Positions 32,005 through 41,626 of a stretch of DNA of 64,000 nt are shown here, in pieces. The stretch is from positions 124,001-188,000 of the forward strand of contig NZ_JAKRNT010000009.1 in NCBI RefSeq assembly GCF_022346605.1, read 5' to 3'. The stretch's first letter is position 1, and every line of letters starts with the position of its first letter. The notes under the pieces are model-generated. The model was not told the origin of the DNA and searched no databases. It was given only the letters and a program-made list of their open reading frames with translations. The translations under genes were made by a program, and so were the position numbers. Source of the DNA: Sporosarcina sp. ACRSL (GTDB lineage Bacteria; Bacillota; Bacilli; Bacillales_A; Planococcaceae).

Positions 32005-32655
32005 CTACCACGACAATTTATCGGCGTGCTGCGAAATCACACCTCTAAAATTCACGGTTAAATCGCATACCTGCGCGTAAGGTTGGTCGCGATAATGCTC
32101 CAAGTAATCCGCGAAACCGCTCTTTGACGGGTCGGCGATGTCGTTCTGACCGACGTGTCCGATCATAATGACGGTTACTGAATCGTGGCATCGCGTTAAC
32201 ACCTTCTTTAAGTCACCGCGCGTCATGTTTTGCGATTCATCGATAATCAGCGTACAGTTTTTCAGATTCGTACCGCGCATAAATACGTGGGACTTCGCCG
32301 TTACCCACGCGCCGGCGTTCATAAAGTCCGGGTTACTGTCGCGGTGAATCGCAAGACGAGGGTCTTCGCGTATTTCCGTCAGCGCGTCGATAAGAGGGAC
32401 GATATACTTCGATTCCTTTTCCTCGACGTCGCCCGGCGTAAAGCCTAGCGCATCTTCCTCGACGGGCGCGAACGTATAATACATCGGCTTACCGAGTAGG
32501 CGCGCAACTGCGACGGCCAGCGTAGTCTTACCGGTGCCAGCCTTCGCGTTGACGATCGTTACCTTGTTATCGAAGATACTGTCGACGTAAATGCGCTGTT
32601 CCTCGGTAAGTTTCGGTGCATATCCGAATAGTAGGTTATCGCTTGGTAACGGCAT
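32005..32655 (-). CDS. PhoH-family ATPase
   Basis: The 216-residue protein is a P-loop ATPase of the PhoH family: LTEEQRIYVDSIFDNKVTIV, Walker A AKAGTGKTT (about 37-45), Walker B LIIDESQNM (about 137-145) and the terminal VNFRG. Phage PhoH proteins are common in dNTP and replication clusters; a role in RNA or nucleotide metabolism is suspected but unproved. AAAGGGGAGCGATCAA precedes the ATG. Confidence 0.85.
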   Translation of the reverse strand: MPLPSDNLLFGYAPKLTEEQRIYVDSIFDNKVTIVNAKAGTGKTTLAVAVARLLGKPMYYTFAPVEEDALGFTPGDVEEKESKYIVPLIDALTEIREDPRLAIHRDSNPDFMNAGAWVTAKSHVFMRGTNLKNCTLIIDESQNMTRGDLKKVLTRCHDSVTVIMIGHVGQNDIADPSKSGFADYLEHYRDQPYAQVCDLTVNFRGVISQHADKLSW

Positions 32656-32776
32656 TTGATCGCTCCCCTTTGCGTAATTGTGTCGCCTCCTGCGCGCGGA
32701 GTTCGCCGAGAGTCATTAAGACCGTAGGCTTGTCCGCGGCTAGGCGTTTTACAGCGAGTAATATGCGGTAGCTCAT
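32636..32776 (-). CDS. small basic hypothetical protein after ribonucleotide reductase
   Basis: A 46-residue protein (MSYRILLAVKRLAADKPTVL) that starts within the stop of the reductase gene (CGATGAG) and overlaps phoH by 20 bases. Position and coupling suggest a real gene; there is no recognisable domain. Confidence 0.45.
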   Translation of the reverse strand: MSYRILLAVKRLAADKPTVLMTLGELRAQEATQLRKGERSNAVTKR

Positions 32777-34101
32777 CGTATCGGACAAACTCCGCCTTCG
32801 CATCCGTCCATTCCGTCTAAGTCGCTATCCTCGCCCGTTTCATATTGCGCGAGTATCGCAGGTTCGAACGGCTTGAAGTTCGCAACCATTTCGTCGTATT
32901 GCGCTTCTGAAATCGCCTCGTATGGCGCAAGCTCGTACGTACCGCCGTCTGCTGCGAGGAATGATACGCCTACGAACTCGTCCCAACCGTCGTATACGAT
33001 TTGCTCAACTTCGCCCCATTCGTCCGGCTTGACCGTAATCGTATTCGACGAATTATGCTCGGTGTAATAGCGCTGGAAGTTGAAGTACGTTCCGAATTGC
33101 TCCGCCGCGCTGACGTCATCCTTCGTTACTGTTGCGCCACTTTTGACGGGGAAGTCGATGACTAACGTTCGCGCATTTGCTAGGCGTATGTCAGGCGTTT
33201 CTCCCGGCGTGCCTACTTCGGCATGTACCGTCCAACCGTTGTCCATTACGGCTTTAGCGAGCGGATCGTTCGCGTTAATACGAATTCTGCGGATATAGTA
33301 CGGCGAGTGCGAATAGTGCAGTCCGCTACTTACGCCACCCGCAACCTGCGATATCGTGCCTTCCGGCTTGACCGTCGTAACAAGCAATGGCGCAGATACG
33401 CGCATTTCCTTCGCATAGTCGTCCGCTTCACGACGCGCAACCTCGCCCAAGTGAGCGATTAACATAGCTTCGTCCGACGCGTTATAGCCGAGTAATGCCA
33501 TCGCATCCTTAACGCCAGTCAGCGAAGTGCCGAGCAGGCGATCGCGTTGCTGTACGGCGTTCCAATGCGGTATTTCTAGCGTTACGAGCGTCATGCGTAA
33601 GCCTGCTCGCGCTGACATTCGCTGTGCTTCCGTGAGTGCGTCTGTATCGAGCGTATAAGCGTCACCTTCGCGCTTAACGAATTGCATGAGGTTGACCGTC
33701 GTTAAGTTACATACTCCGTAGCTGTCGAGCAGTATTTCGGCACATGGATTTAAGCCTTCCGCGTTCGGTCGTCTGCGCTTCGCTTCTTCGAGGTTAATAA
33801 AGCCCGGCTCGCCCTCCGCCTGCATGATTTCGAAGATCATCGTTAATTGTTCGCGCGTCGGCTTGCTTTCGAAAGCTACCGAGTTATTCGACATTCTGCG
33901 ATGGTGTAGTGGTCTTGCTTCCGCGTCCATTGTCGGAATTGATTCGAGGAATTCCGCCTGCTCGACTAAACCGGCAGTCCGCGCAGCCTCGATAACTTTT
34001 ACGTGTTGCTCGACGTTCCAAATTCCGTTGATTCCGTACTTAGCGAACATTGATTCGTAATCGTCCGCATCGAACAGGAATATTTCTGCGGTTCTTCTTA
34101 C
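32773..34101 (-). CDS. nrdJ: class II ribonucleotide reductase, exon 2
   Basis: This is the C-terminal 442 residues of an adenosylcobalamin-type ribonucleoside-triphosphate reductase (749 residues after splicing, close to the monomeric Lactobacillus-type enzyme). It carries the active-site LNPCAEILLDSYGVCNLTTVN with C and E (about residue 427 of the joined protein) and the redox-active C-terminal CEGGVC. The first codon (GTA) at 34101 joins the last exon-1 codon in frame after removal of the 978-base intron. An in-frame ATG at 34104 is intron-derived and not a real start. It supplies deoxynucleotides to the phage polymerase. Confidence 0.9.
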   Translation of the reverse strand, partial: VRRTAEIFLFDADDYESMFAKYGINGIWNVEQHVKVIEAARTAGLVEQAEFLESIPTMDAEARPLHHRRMSNNSVAFESKPTREQLTMIFEIMQAEGEPGFINLEEAKRRRPNAEGLNPCAEILLDSYGVCNLTTVNLMQFVKREGDAYTLDTDALTEAQRMSARAGLRMTLVTLEIPHWNAVQQRDRLLGTSLTGVKDAMALLGYNASDEAMLIAHLGEVARREADDYAKEMRVSAPLLVTTVKPEGTISQVAGGVSSGLHYSHSPYYIRRIRINANDPLAKAVMDNGWTVHAEVGTPGETPDIRLANARTLVIDFPVKSGATVTKDDVSAAEQFGTYFNFQRYYTEHNSSNTITVKPDEWGEVEQIVYDGWDEFVGVSFLAADGGTYELAPYEAISEAQYDEMVANFKPFEPAILAQYETGEDSDLDGMDGCEGGVCPIR

Positions 34102-35079
34102 CATTATGTTCAGCGAGGTTCGCTACGCCTCACCCGCGCCGTTACGCGCAGCTATACGTTTCCGCATAGATCAGACTATATCTTCGGCATTTAGCCGCCC
34201 TCTGTTTCCGCCGCCAATCGCTTGCGACGTACTGGCTTTCGCCATAGTCGTTACAGGTTCAAACCTTACGTAGAACCGTCCCTTCGTATACGCTATTTTT
34301 GGACTTGTTTTTATAGTGAAGCACTCCACCGGTTTCGCGGATTCTAACGAATGCTATACCGAATTTCTTTTCGCAGGCCTTCGAAGTAAGCCTTTCGGAA
34401 TTTCCGTCTGTGTATTCGACTTCGAAAATTACGGCGTTATGATGCTTCTCTCCGGATCGTCCATACATCGGATTATCCTTTCCGAATCGTTGCACGCCGT
34501 ACATCGGGTTATCTTTTCCGAATTGGCCGCCCTTCCCTTTCCTACTCTCCGAAATTCTGCGTTTTGTATCCTCGGTATGCTGACGCCCGTAAAATCCGTT
34601 TTTCTCTCCAAAGAATTTCTTTTTAGAGAAAAGTGATACCTCGCCATTTCTCAACCTTCGATGGATCGGGTTTAGTTTCCCGGTGGAAAAACCTGTGCCG
34701 CCGTTTGTAAAGTTGCAATATGCTTGTCCTATAGCTTTCATTTCAGCGATTCTTTCGATTTCCTTTTCGCAGGCTTCTTCGTTCGTCAGACCGTCATGAA
34801 CAATACGCACATTGCAATCGTATTTCTTTAATACTGCGTTGAAGTATTTGTTTCGATTGTGCGTTTCGAACATCCTCTGCCCTGTTCCCTTACCCACGTA
34901 GAAAACCTCGTCAGAATCTACTTTGTAATACTCGTATACGTAGAACATTCGATCATCCCCCTCTTGATTTGCGAAGGGACGGTGTAAGATTTGCTTCCCT
35001 CGGTATCGTCCTCGCCTTATTGCGTTAGGAGTTTCACCGATGAAAAAGGGTTTTTATTTACGTCGGAGGCATAAGGTTT
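34102..35079 (-). ncRNA. group I intron in the ribonucleotide reductase gene
   Basis: The 978-base insertion divides the reductase between two Gly codons and VRRTAE. The base before it is T and its last base is G, as group I splicing requires, and the exons join in frame (307 codons, then 442). Near the 3' end GACTAT (34249-34244) and ATAGTC in AAGATATAGTC (34184-34174) form the P7 pairing of the catalytic core. A GIY-YIG endonuclease is encoded inside. Boundaries are deduced from protein continuity. Confidence 0.88.
34259..34948 (-). CDS. GIY-YIG homing endonuclease encoded in the intron
   Basis: The 229-residue protein has an N-terminal GIY-YIG nuclease variant (MFYVYEYYKVDSDEVFYVGKGTGQRM, about 1-27, with NFTNGGTGFSTG near 78) and at least three NUMOD3 DNA-binding repeats (KKKFFGEKNGFYGRQH, GGQFGKDNPMYG, FGKDNPMYGRSGEKH), then a C-terminal helix-turn-helix-like part. 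It would cut intron-less alleles of the reductase gene and spread the intron. GAGGGGG precedes the ATG. It is A+T-richer than the exons. Confidence 0.9.
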   Translation of the reverse strand: MFYVYEYYKVDSDEVFYVGKGTGQRMFETHNRNKYFNAVLKKYDCNVRIVHDGLTNEEACEKEIERIAEMKAIGQAYCNFTNGGTGFSTGKLNPIHRRLRNGEVSLFSKKKFFGEKNGFYGRQHTEDTKRRISESRKGKGGQFGKDNPMYGVQRFGKDNPMYGRSGEKHHNAVIFEVEYTDGNSERLTSKACEKKFGIAFVRIRETGGVLHYKNKSKNSVYEGTVLRKV

Positions 35080-36000
35080 ACCACCGACAACAACATTATT
35101 GCCTATTAAGTTACCAATGTCTAAAATGTGTACAGGACGCACCTTAACGCGATCATTGTCGTACTGTTCCAGCGGAGCTAACGATGGGTCGATTTCATTC
35201 CGCAATACTCTCGAGATACCTTCGAACATATCGCGCAAAGGTTCATAGCCGGAAGCCGTACCGCCGAACGTATTCAGACGCGCGCCTTTTGGACGAATAT
35301 AGTCGTAGAAAATGCCGATTTGTGTAACGTCTGCGTACTCATGCTCGGTTAGCAGTCGGAAATAAGTCCGCAAAGCGTCGACCCATCCTTCTTTACTGTC
35401 GCCGACGTGGATAACGCCCTTGCGTCCGCCTTTTGGCGGATCAATAACGAATAGTTGCGTATCCGGCTGCTTTACGATAGGATAACGCTGTGTAAACGGT
35501 TCGTGGATGACTTCGACGTTATTGCGGATCGGGCGCATATTAGCCGCGTATTCCTTCGTCGATTTAAAGCCGACGCCAGTTCCGACGAGTAATAAGTAGA
35601 ACAAGTCGCCGAGGTCGTCCCAACTTTTAACGCTCACATACGAGCAGTTGAAGTTTGCGAGCGGATACTTGTCGGCAACTCCACCGTCAGCACCGCCAAC
35701 CCATAGCGTACGCCCCGAAAGGAACTGGCGCAGATTGAACATGTTATCGAAGAATTCCTCCGCCTCTTTGCGGAACTTATCGTAATCGACCGCGTATCCG
35801 ATCTTTTGCGTATGCTTAACGCCGAGTCCGACGTTGTATTCCGTCGAGCGTCTTACCGTTTCCTTCCACGTTTCGCGCCGTCCCTTTTCCGGTAAGAAGC
35901 GCGAGTATGTCCGATAGTAAACGAACTGCCCTAGCGCGTTCATATTCTCCGGGAAATCCGGGTATTGCTCGATAAATACGTCAGTTAGTAAAGTCGTCAC
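35080..36000 (-). CDS. nrdJ: class II ribonucleotide reductase, exon 1
   Basis: The N-terminal 307 residues of the reductase include the first active-site cysteine in LANFNCSYVSV (about 114-124), the LLLVGTGVGFKST segment, FDYIRPKGARLNTFGGTASGYEPL-type substrate-binding sequence and VHILDIGNLIGNNVVVGG at the splice junction. The reading frame continues 20 codons into the intron (to 35017) before a stop, so unspliced mRNA would give a truncated, inactive protein. The ATG overlaps the stop of the upstream small gene. Confidence 0.9.
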
Positions 36001-36194
36001 TCAATCGTCCCCTTTGCGTCATTTTGTAAATCTTGCATTGCGTCCTCAATTTCGATCAATTCGCGTTCTAGCCGTTGTAGTACGATTTTCGCGTGGCTCC
36101 TGTCGTACATTACTTCGCCTTTCCGCTGTTCGAGCAGTCGTAACATTTCGATTCTGCGCGCCTCCGTCATTCCTTGCGGGTTTACAGCGGCCAT
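35997..36194 (-). CDS. small coiled-coil hypothetical protein
   Basis: A 65-residue charged helical protein (MAAVNPQGMTEARRIEMLRL) with a coiled coil over most of its length. The ATG at 36194 is preferred to one at 36209 because GGGGAT stands upstream of it. It is coupled to the reductase by an ATGA overlap. No family recognised. Confidence 0.5.
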   Translation of the reverse strand: MAAVNPQGMTEARRIEMLRLLEQRKGEVMYDRSHAKIVLQRLERELIEIEDAMQDLQNDAKGTIE

Positions 36195-36319
36195 AAGCGT
36201 AATCCCCATCGGATTAGCGCGAGGTGCGCGAAGAATCCACCGACCACTAGCGCAAGGAGGAACAACGCAACAATCGAATAACCGATAAACTCGCCAATCT
36301 TCGTCGCTTTCGACTTCAT
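36182..36319 (-). CDS. small membrane protein
   Basis: A 45-residue protein (MKSKATKIGEFIGYSIVALF) with one membrane helix (about 11-35). The ATG overlaps the stop of the resolvase gene, and AAAGGATTG lies upstream. Function unknown. Confidence 0.5.
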   Translation of the reverse strand: MKSKATKIGEFIGYSIVALFLLALVVGGFFAHLALIRWGLRLWPL

Positions 36320-36840
36320 ACGATCAATCCTTTCGATTTTAGGTACGCAATGCCGACCGCTACTGCGTCACTCTCGTCGTCCGTCGTAAACACGAAGTCC
36401 TCCGGCAATTTGAGTAGCGTCCGTACGCCCTTCTCGACGTCTTCCTTATCCGCGCTGCCGTTGCGCGACGCTGCCTTTTTGACAGCGCTAGGCGTAAATT
36501 CGTTGTCTTCCGATATCGCGTAGTTGTAACGGCCAAGCGCGCTGTCCACCGCTGCCCATGCGCCGAATACGAGCTGGGTTGCGCGTTTCGACCGCCCTTT
36601 CGTAAAGTGTTCGCGACATACTACGTCGAATGGCCCGTATTCATGGACGACTTGTACCGTCTTCGCTTCGATATATGCGTAGCGCTGACTGTCCGGTGTG
36701 TTACTATCCGTCTTAACGTGATCGACGTGCAGTAGTTTAACGCGCGGTCCGGCTTTCAGCGTCTTAACTTCGAGGACTGCGAATCCGGGCGACGTACTTA
36801 TGTCGAGCGCGAGTATGCGAAGATTCTTTTGCGCCGTCAA
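36316..36840 (-). CDS. RuvC-like Holliday junction resolvase
   Basis: The 174-residue protein has an RNase H fold with the expected acidic residues: ILALDISTSPGFAVLE (D13), VVCREHF (E near 77) and DDESDAVAVGIAYL (D near 155 and 158). This matches RuvC-type phage resolvases that cut branched DNA before packaging. It starts with TTG at 36840, one base into the preceding stop codon. Confidence 0.75.
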   Translation of the reverse strand: MTAQKNLRILALDISTSPGFAVLEVKTLKAGPRVKLLHVDHVKTDSNTPDSQRYAYIEAKTVQVVHEYGPFDVVCREHFTKGRSKRATQLVFGAWAAVDSALGRYNYAISEDNEFTPSAVKKAASRNGSADKEDVEKGVRTLLKLPEDFVFTTDDESDAVAVGIAYLKSKGLIV

Positions 36841-37751
36841 TATTGCGCCTCGGTGTCGTCGATTATTACTAAATGACCTAGACCGTCGCCCAAATACGCG
36901 CGCATGCCTATCTCACCGCCTATATCATCGCGTGCTACAGACAAGCAGTATTCTCGCTCATTTACGCCATCTACTCGATAATTAACCTTGCGATGCCATC
37001 CGTCATATGTCGGAAACGTAATGATCTGTCCGTCGACAGCCTCCGTCGGCTGCGGCGCTTTAAAGAATTCCGCCGGCACATCTACGCCGAGCGCACGTCC
37101 TAGCGCGATTGCCTTGCCGATGTCTGCGTTGAATACGTCGCCGGGCGCACACTTTGCGATGCCCTTTCCGTACACTTCCGGATGTTTCTGCATATTTCCG
37201 AGTCGTGCTAACGCTACTACCGTGCGCTTATCGTTATTAACTACGAATTCCACGCGCAATCTTCCGCATCTCCTGTACAACGGAATTACCGTCCGGCTCC
37301 ACCCAAGTTGACCGTCAATCTCCGTTAGCAAGTACTCAACATAAGCGCGCGCCTGCTTGATTACGTCGGATCTGCGTTGATTCGGCGTCTTTACTGTCGC
37401 GCCGACTTTCGCTAATATTTGCATAGCCTTCGTCATTGAGTCCGCCGCATCTGCCAACGTCATTGCTAGCGTAGGCTTGTCCGCTTTGCCCGCTAGTTGC
37501 GCCTTAAGCGCCTTAACTTCCGCTTCGAGTTCGGTTACGCGCGCTGTGAGGTCGGGAGTGTCAGCGATGTGTCGTGTAAGGTTCTCCTCGTTCGCGTAGC
37601 CGTGAAGGAATCCTCTCCGAATTCCGTAGCGATTTAAACCGCGGGCATTAACGTTAGTTACCTCGCAGATATCTCCTACTTTGAATCCGCTCATAGCGTG
37701 GGTCGCAATCGAAACTACGCGCACCTTATCGCCTACTTTGAAATTCGCCAT
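36837..37751 (-). CDS. KOW/SH3-like domain protein of unknown function
   Basis: The 304-residue protein starts with a KVGDKVRVVS...KVGDICEVTNV module (1-60) like that of two other proteins in the window (27777-28307 and 41794-43344). A coiled coil (about 65-95) and a C-terminal domain (200-304) without recognised family follow. It lies between resolvase and PD-(D/E)XK nuclease genes, so a nucleic-acid role is possible, but nothing catalytic is visible. Confidence 0.55.
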   Translation of the reverse strand: MANFKVGDKVRVVSIATHAMSGFKVGDICEVTNVNARGLNRYGIRRGFLHGYANEENLTRHIADTPDLTARVTELEAEVKALKAQLAGKADKPTLAMTLADAADSMTKAMQILAKVGATVKTPNQRRSDVIKQARAYVEYLLTEIDGQLGWSRTVIPLYRRCGRLRVEFVVNNDKRTVVALARLGNMQKHPEVYGKGIAKCAPGDVFNADIGKAIALGRALGVDVPAEFFKAPQPTEAVDGQIITFPTYDGWHRKVNYRVDGVNEREYCLSVARDDIGGEIGMRAYLGDGLGHLVIIDDTEAQY

Positions 37752-38773
37752 TATATCGCTTCCTTTCCGTTTCTAATTTCCGCAATATAGTCGACTGCTT
37801 CCGTGAACTTTCGCTTCTTCCAGTCCGGCAACGACGAGTTCTGCATCCGGATCGCCTGTGTCCGCAATTCCTCGAATTCTTCCTCCGTAATCGTGCGTGC
37901 AATCTGCGTCTTATAATCGTTAAATTGCCACGTATCGAGGTCGACTTTCGGCGCATTCCCTTCGCGCGCTGCTTTCGTTACTCGCGCAAACTTCGCTTTA
38001 ACTTCGTTCCGAGCGTCCTCTCCGATTTCATAGCCGAACACGCGGAAGTCAGGCGATTTAACGCGTTCCTCGTCCGTCATATTCCACGCCTTCTTCGACG
38101 AATTCAGATATACAACGAAGAAGTAATCGAGTCCGTACATTTCGGAATAACAGACGGTTTGCAAATAATGATCCGGATTAACGTCTTTCATGCGGAATGG
38201 ACCGGTTTCAGCGTACGATGTTTGACGCGACTTGATTTCGAGTCCAATGCGAATGATTTCGCCGTCCTCCGTTACGTGTTCGAGAATTCCATCGCCGAGT
38301 CCGAAGATAGCGAAGTCCTCGCCGTCGTACGTAACTTCGTGCATCTTCTTCGTAAAGTGTTCGTACATTGGAGCGCCTTCCGATGTTCGTGCGAATCGGT
38401 AGCGAGCAGGCTTTCCGGTAAACTTCGGATAGTGGCGCTCGGCAAGTAGTATTTCGCGCTGTAGCATACCGCCGATCGCTTCTCCAAGCGCCGTCCACCG
38501 TCGTTGATGTGGCGCAGGTGGTCGAGTGTCGCGCGGTGCCTTCCGTGCCTTTTCGTACAGTTCCCGCTCACTTCGCGCAGCCGAGGAAGGTCCGAAGTGT
38601 GGGCGTTTCTTTGACCAATCGAAGTAACCCCATTTCGACTGCATCCGTAAGACAGCCGCTGACTGTTCATATACCTCCGCGTCCATTGCGTCGTCGTACG
38701 GCTGTTGGTACGAATGAAACTCGTTTAGATAGTCCGTGAAATCCTGCGCTAGTTGCTGCATGTTTATCGTCAA
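37751..38773 (-). CDS. PD-(D/E)XK nuclease (RecB/Cas4-like)
   Basis: The 340-residue protein has the motif series of a PD-(D/E)XK exonuclease: an upstream E/H helix (GEAIGGMLQREIL), GLGDGIL (about 158-164), GLEIKSRQ (about 175-182) and the Q-containing DHYLQTVCYSEMYGLDYFFVVYLN. Such proteins act in phage recombination or end processing and often sit next to the polymerase gene, as here. The TTG at 38773, one base after the polymerase stop codon, has AAAGGAAG upstream; the frame is open to 38851 but without a site. Confidence 0.75.
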   Translation of the reverse strand: MTINMQQLAQDFTDYLNEFHSYQQPYDDAMDAEVYEQSAAVLRMQSKWGYFDWSKKRPHFGPSSAARSERELYEKARKAPRDTRPPAPHQRRWTALGEAIGGMLQREILLAERHYPKFTGKPARYRFARTSEGAPMYEHFTKKMHEVTYDGEDFAIFGLGDGILEHVTEDGEIIRIGLEIKSRQTSYAETGPFRMKDVNPDHYLQTVCYSEMYGLDYFFVVYLNSSKKAWNMTDEERVKSPDFRVFGYEIGEDARNEVKAKFARVTKAAREGNAPKVDLDTWQFNDYKTQIARTITEEEFEELRTQAIRMQNSSLPDWKKRKFTEAVDYIAEIRNGKEAI

Positions 38774-38774
38774 G

Positions 38775-41609
38775 TTATCGACTTCCTTTCGGTTGTTGTC
38801 GTTCGTAATCCCATTCTTCCGGTGAATACTCGTCCATCCAACGCGGTTCAATTACCGTATCAGTTACGAGTGGTACGGAAAGCTCGACAGTTTGCGTCAT
38901 GACTTCCTTTATTAGCGTAATTGTTTCGGGCGTTAAGTCCGCTTTCGGTACGCTAACCTTGACCTCGTCATGTATGCTGGCGTTGAACTCCCAACCGCGT
39001 TCCATGCAGATACGCGCCAACCTGTTTCCGTTCATTTTCAGAATATCCGCGCCCGTTCCTTGAATGACTGCGTTAAATGCTGCTCGCTCCCAATACGCTA
39101 CTAGTCCGCGATTATCCGCCAACGGCTTAATTAATTCTTCGAGCTGATCGAGCCTAGCGTTGTCTTTCGCCGTCTTTGACTTCTTGCCGCGTGACTGCTT
39201 GCGTTCGATGTAATAGCCCATTAACTTTCGCTCGTTGCGCTTCACTTCCGCAGCTAGTTTTTTATATTCGGGGAATCTCCGTTTGCGTCCGTACAGCGTT
39301 TCGACGAAGCCGTTGCGTTTCATGCCTTCGCGAATGTCCGTTACCATTTGCGTAAACGACGGGAATTGTTCGTCGAAGTTACGGAAGAATAATTCGGCTA
39401 CTTCGATACTTACGTTCATGTTCCGCGCGAATGCTTGCGGTGTCTGTCCGTATGATTTCGCCAGTACGCCCGTTTTCATAAGTCCGCGTGGGCTGAATTT
39501 ACCAGTCGGATCGAGCGCTTTGTCTACGCAATATTCCTCGGCCAGTCCGAACACGCGCATAGCCATCGTTGTATAAAGGTCTACGCCGTCAATAAAGATT
39601 TGACGCATGGAATTATCGCCGTATTTCGTGTACATGATATGCGCTTGAATCCGAGGCTCAATCTGCCCGAGGTCACTTCCGATGAATATGAAGCCATCTC
39701 GCGGTACGAATGCGTTACGGACGCGCTTACCGTTTTTACTGCGTGTCGGTATATTCTGTAGATTAACGCCCTTTCCTACGCGGCTATCATCTTTAATCAG
39801 CGACTTAACCGCGTCGATATAGTTGGCGTCATTTACTGCCCCTACATAAGCGTCCTTTGAGCGACCATTGTACGAACTGGACGAATAACGCCCCGTTGAC
39901 GTGCCGCCCGCTTTAAAGTTCGAATGCAACCGTCCGTCTACCTCGATCGAGCTTTCTTCGCCATGCGTGCCGAGGTATGGGCGAATGTATGTCGTTAGTA
40001 GTTTCGTATATTCCGCAACGGACGCCAACGGTTCGAGCGCAGGTTCTTCTTCGTAATACATTTCGAGTACGCCCGCCGCTGTTGAACGTTTCTTACTGCG
40101 GTCAACTAGATACGTTCGGTCTTTTATGCGTAAATGATCGTAGATTAAATACGCGAGGTGATTGCCGTTCGTAATCGAAAACTCCGTAATTTCCTGCGGT
40201 GCGTTCTCGACTGTTGCCGCCGGCATTTCCGCAAGCTCGCGTTTATAGCGCGCAAGCATATCGACCTCGTTTGCGTACATCTTCGTATGTGTTTTGTCCG
40301 TCGCTTCTAGTTCGGCAACGCGCGCCTGCTTCCGTTCTAGTTTGTCTTGCGTCGAGGATATTCGTCTTGCTTGCGTTTCCTGCCAGCGCTTGATTTTGTT
40401 AGCGTTGATCGTCCGGTCCATCTTGCGTATGAAATCCTCGTCAATTCCGTACGTTTCAAACACTCGGCGAGTAGCTTCCTCGACCTTCGGCTCAAACTCC
40501 GCTTCTAGTTCGCGCAATAAGTCGAAGTCTAATAAGAAGCCGCTACGTTCTAAAAATACGTCCGTTTCCGGCAAGTCCTTGTCAACGAGCGAATAGCATT
40601 CGAGTAATCGGTCGGTCTTGCGCATAAGTTCGAATTGCCACTCGAAAAGCGCCCATCCGTACTTAACGTCATTAATCGCATAAATGCCGACGATTTCCGT
40701 ATTGAACGGCGCAGGGCTTCGATTACCGAAAAGATCATCGAACGAATAAACATCGCCTTTAATGCCGAAATGCCTGCCGTACTTTTGAATTAACGGCTTT
40801 AATCCGTAATATTCTTCGTGTTCGTTCATTAAGTGCATTGCGTCTAAGGTGTCCCATATTACGCCGCGCATCGTATAGCCGTCGTTCTCTGCGATGTGTA
40901 AGTCGTAACGCGCAGCGCCCATATGGAACGTCTTTCCTTGCTTCGGTTGCGTTAGATATGGCGTAATTGCAGCGAGGACTTTCGAACGCGACAACTGCTT
41001 GTCCCCCGCCTTGAATGCATAAGGAACGTCGAAGCCGTCAACGTGACCATAAGGCAGGTAGTAGCCTTCGTTTAGTAACGGCAGCCATATCGAAAAGCCG
41101 ATCGATAGGTCGATGTATGAATCGATGCCCGTACCCTCGAAGTCGCCCGCCGTCATAGACTCAACGCCAAGCATTTCGAAACGTCCCACCCATTCCGCAC
41201 GCTGACGCCTGACTTCCTCGCGCAACCGCTCAACGAACGCAGGTAACTCGCTGGCATCCGTCAGAATGTAGTAACCGTCGGGCTTATTGTCTAGCGTCTG
41301 CTTAATGCGTTCTTCGCGCAGGGCGTCCTCGCGCTTGGCCGCAACTTGACGTCCCATTTCGAGGACTTCACCCTTCGTCAGATTGCCAGTCGATAGCCTG
41401 CCGATCTTTCCTGCACTATGTGCTTCGCGCGCCAGTTCGTAGAGTTCGCGTTCTCTCTCGTTGTATTTTAGCGTGCCGATACGCGCCCAAGCCTCGTCGA
41501 TAGTCTCCGTATGCGCCCGCTTAGATGCCGCAGCCTTTGCGACCTGTTCACTTACGTTCACGCCCTCCGTTGGGCTACGCAAATTCAACGTTAGTTTTAC
41601 GTCTTTCAA
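38775..41609 (-). CDS. DNA polymerase I-type replicative polymerase (family A)
   Basis: This 944-residue polymerase has a 3'-5' exonuclease region with DFEGTG, then MGAARYDLH and YAINDVKYG (about 155-325), a central spacer with coiled coil (about 410-480), and family A motifs: A FIGSDLGQIEPRIQAHI (about 640), B KTGVLAKSYGQTPQAF (about 712) and C ASIHDEVKV (about 885). It probably replicates phage DNA together with the phage-encoded helicase and primase. It is longer than many phage family A enzymes because of the N-terminal extension. The TTG start follows GGAGGGTGAG. Confidence 0.95.
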   Translation of the reverse strand: MKDVKLTLNLRSPTEGVNVSEQVAKAAASKRAHTETIDEAWARIGTLKYNERERELYELAREAHSAGKIGRLSTGNLTKGEVLEMGRQVAAKREDALREERIKQTLDNKPDGYYILTDASELPAFVERLREEVRRQRAEWVGRFEMLGVESMTAGDFEGTGIDSYIDLSIGFSIWLPLLNEGYYLPYGHVDGFDVPYAFKAGDKQLSRSKVLAAITPYLTQPKQGKTFHMGAARYDLHIAENDGYTMRGVIWDTLDAMHLMNEHEEYYGLKPLIQKYGRHFGIKGDVYSFDDLFGNRSPAPFNTEIVGIYAINDVKYGWALFEWQFELMRKTDRLLECYSLVDKDLPETDVFLERSGFLLDFDLLRELEAEFEPKVEEATRRVFETYGIDEDFIRKMDRTINANKIKRWQETQARRISSTQDKLERKQARVAELEATDKTHTKMYANEVDMLARYKRELAEMPAATVENAPQEITEFSITNGNHLAYLIYDHLRIKDRTYLVDRSKKRSTAAGVLEMYYEEEPALEPLASVAEYTKLLTTYIRPYLGTHGEESSIEVDGRLHSNFKAGGTSTGRYSSSSYNGRSKDAYVGAVNDANYIDAVKSLIKDDSRVGKGVNLQNIPTRSKNGKRVRNAFVPRDGFIFIGSDLGQIEPRIQAHIMYTKYGDNSMRQIFIDGVDLYTTMAMRVFGLAEEYCVDKALDPTGKFSPRGLMKTGVLAKSYGQTPQAFARNMNVSIEVAELFFRNFDEQFPSFTQMVTDIREGMKRNGFVETLYGRKRRFPEYKKLAAEVKRNERKLMGYYIERKQSRGKKSKTAKDNARLDQLEELIKPLADNRGLVAYWERAAFNAVIQGTGADILKMNGNRLARICMERGWEFNASIHDEVKVSVPKADLTPETITLIKEVMTQTVELSVPLVTDTVIEPRWMDEYSPEEWDYERQQPKGSR

Positions 41610-41626
41610 ATACGCTCACCCTCCGT

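Noticed and set aside
35017..35079. Reading of ribonucleotide reductase as two independent genes, the first ending at 35017 and the second starting at 34104
   Set aside because: The last 20 codons of the first and the first codon of the second are intron sequence; the conserved protein continues only if 34102-35079 is removed.
38208..38670. Overlapping minus-strand frames (96 and 132 residues) inside the PD-(D/E)XK nuclease gene
   Set aside because: Arg/Ser-rich translations in an alternative frame of a confidently called gene, without ribosome binding sites.
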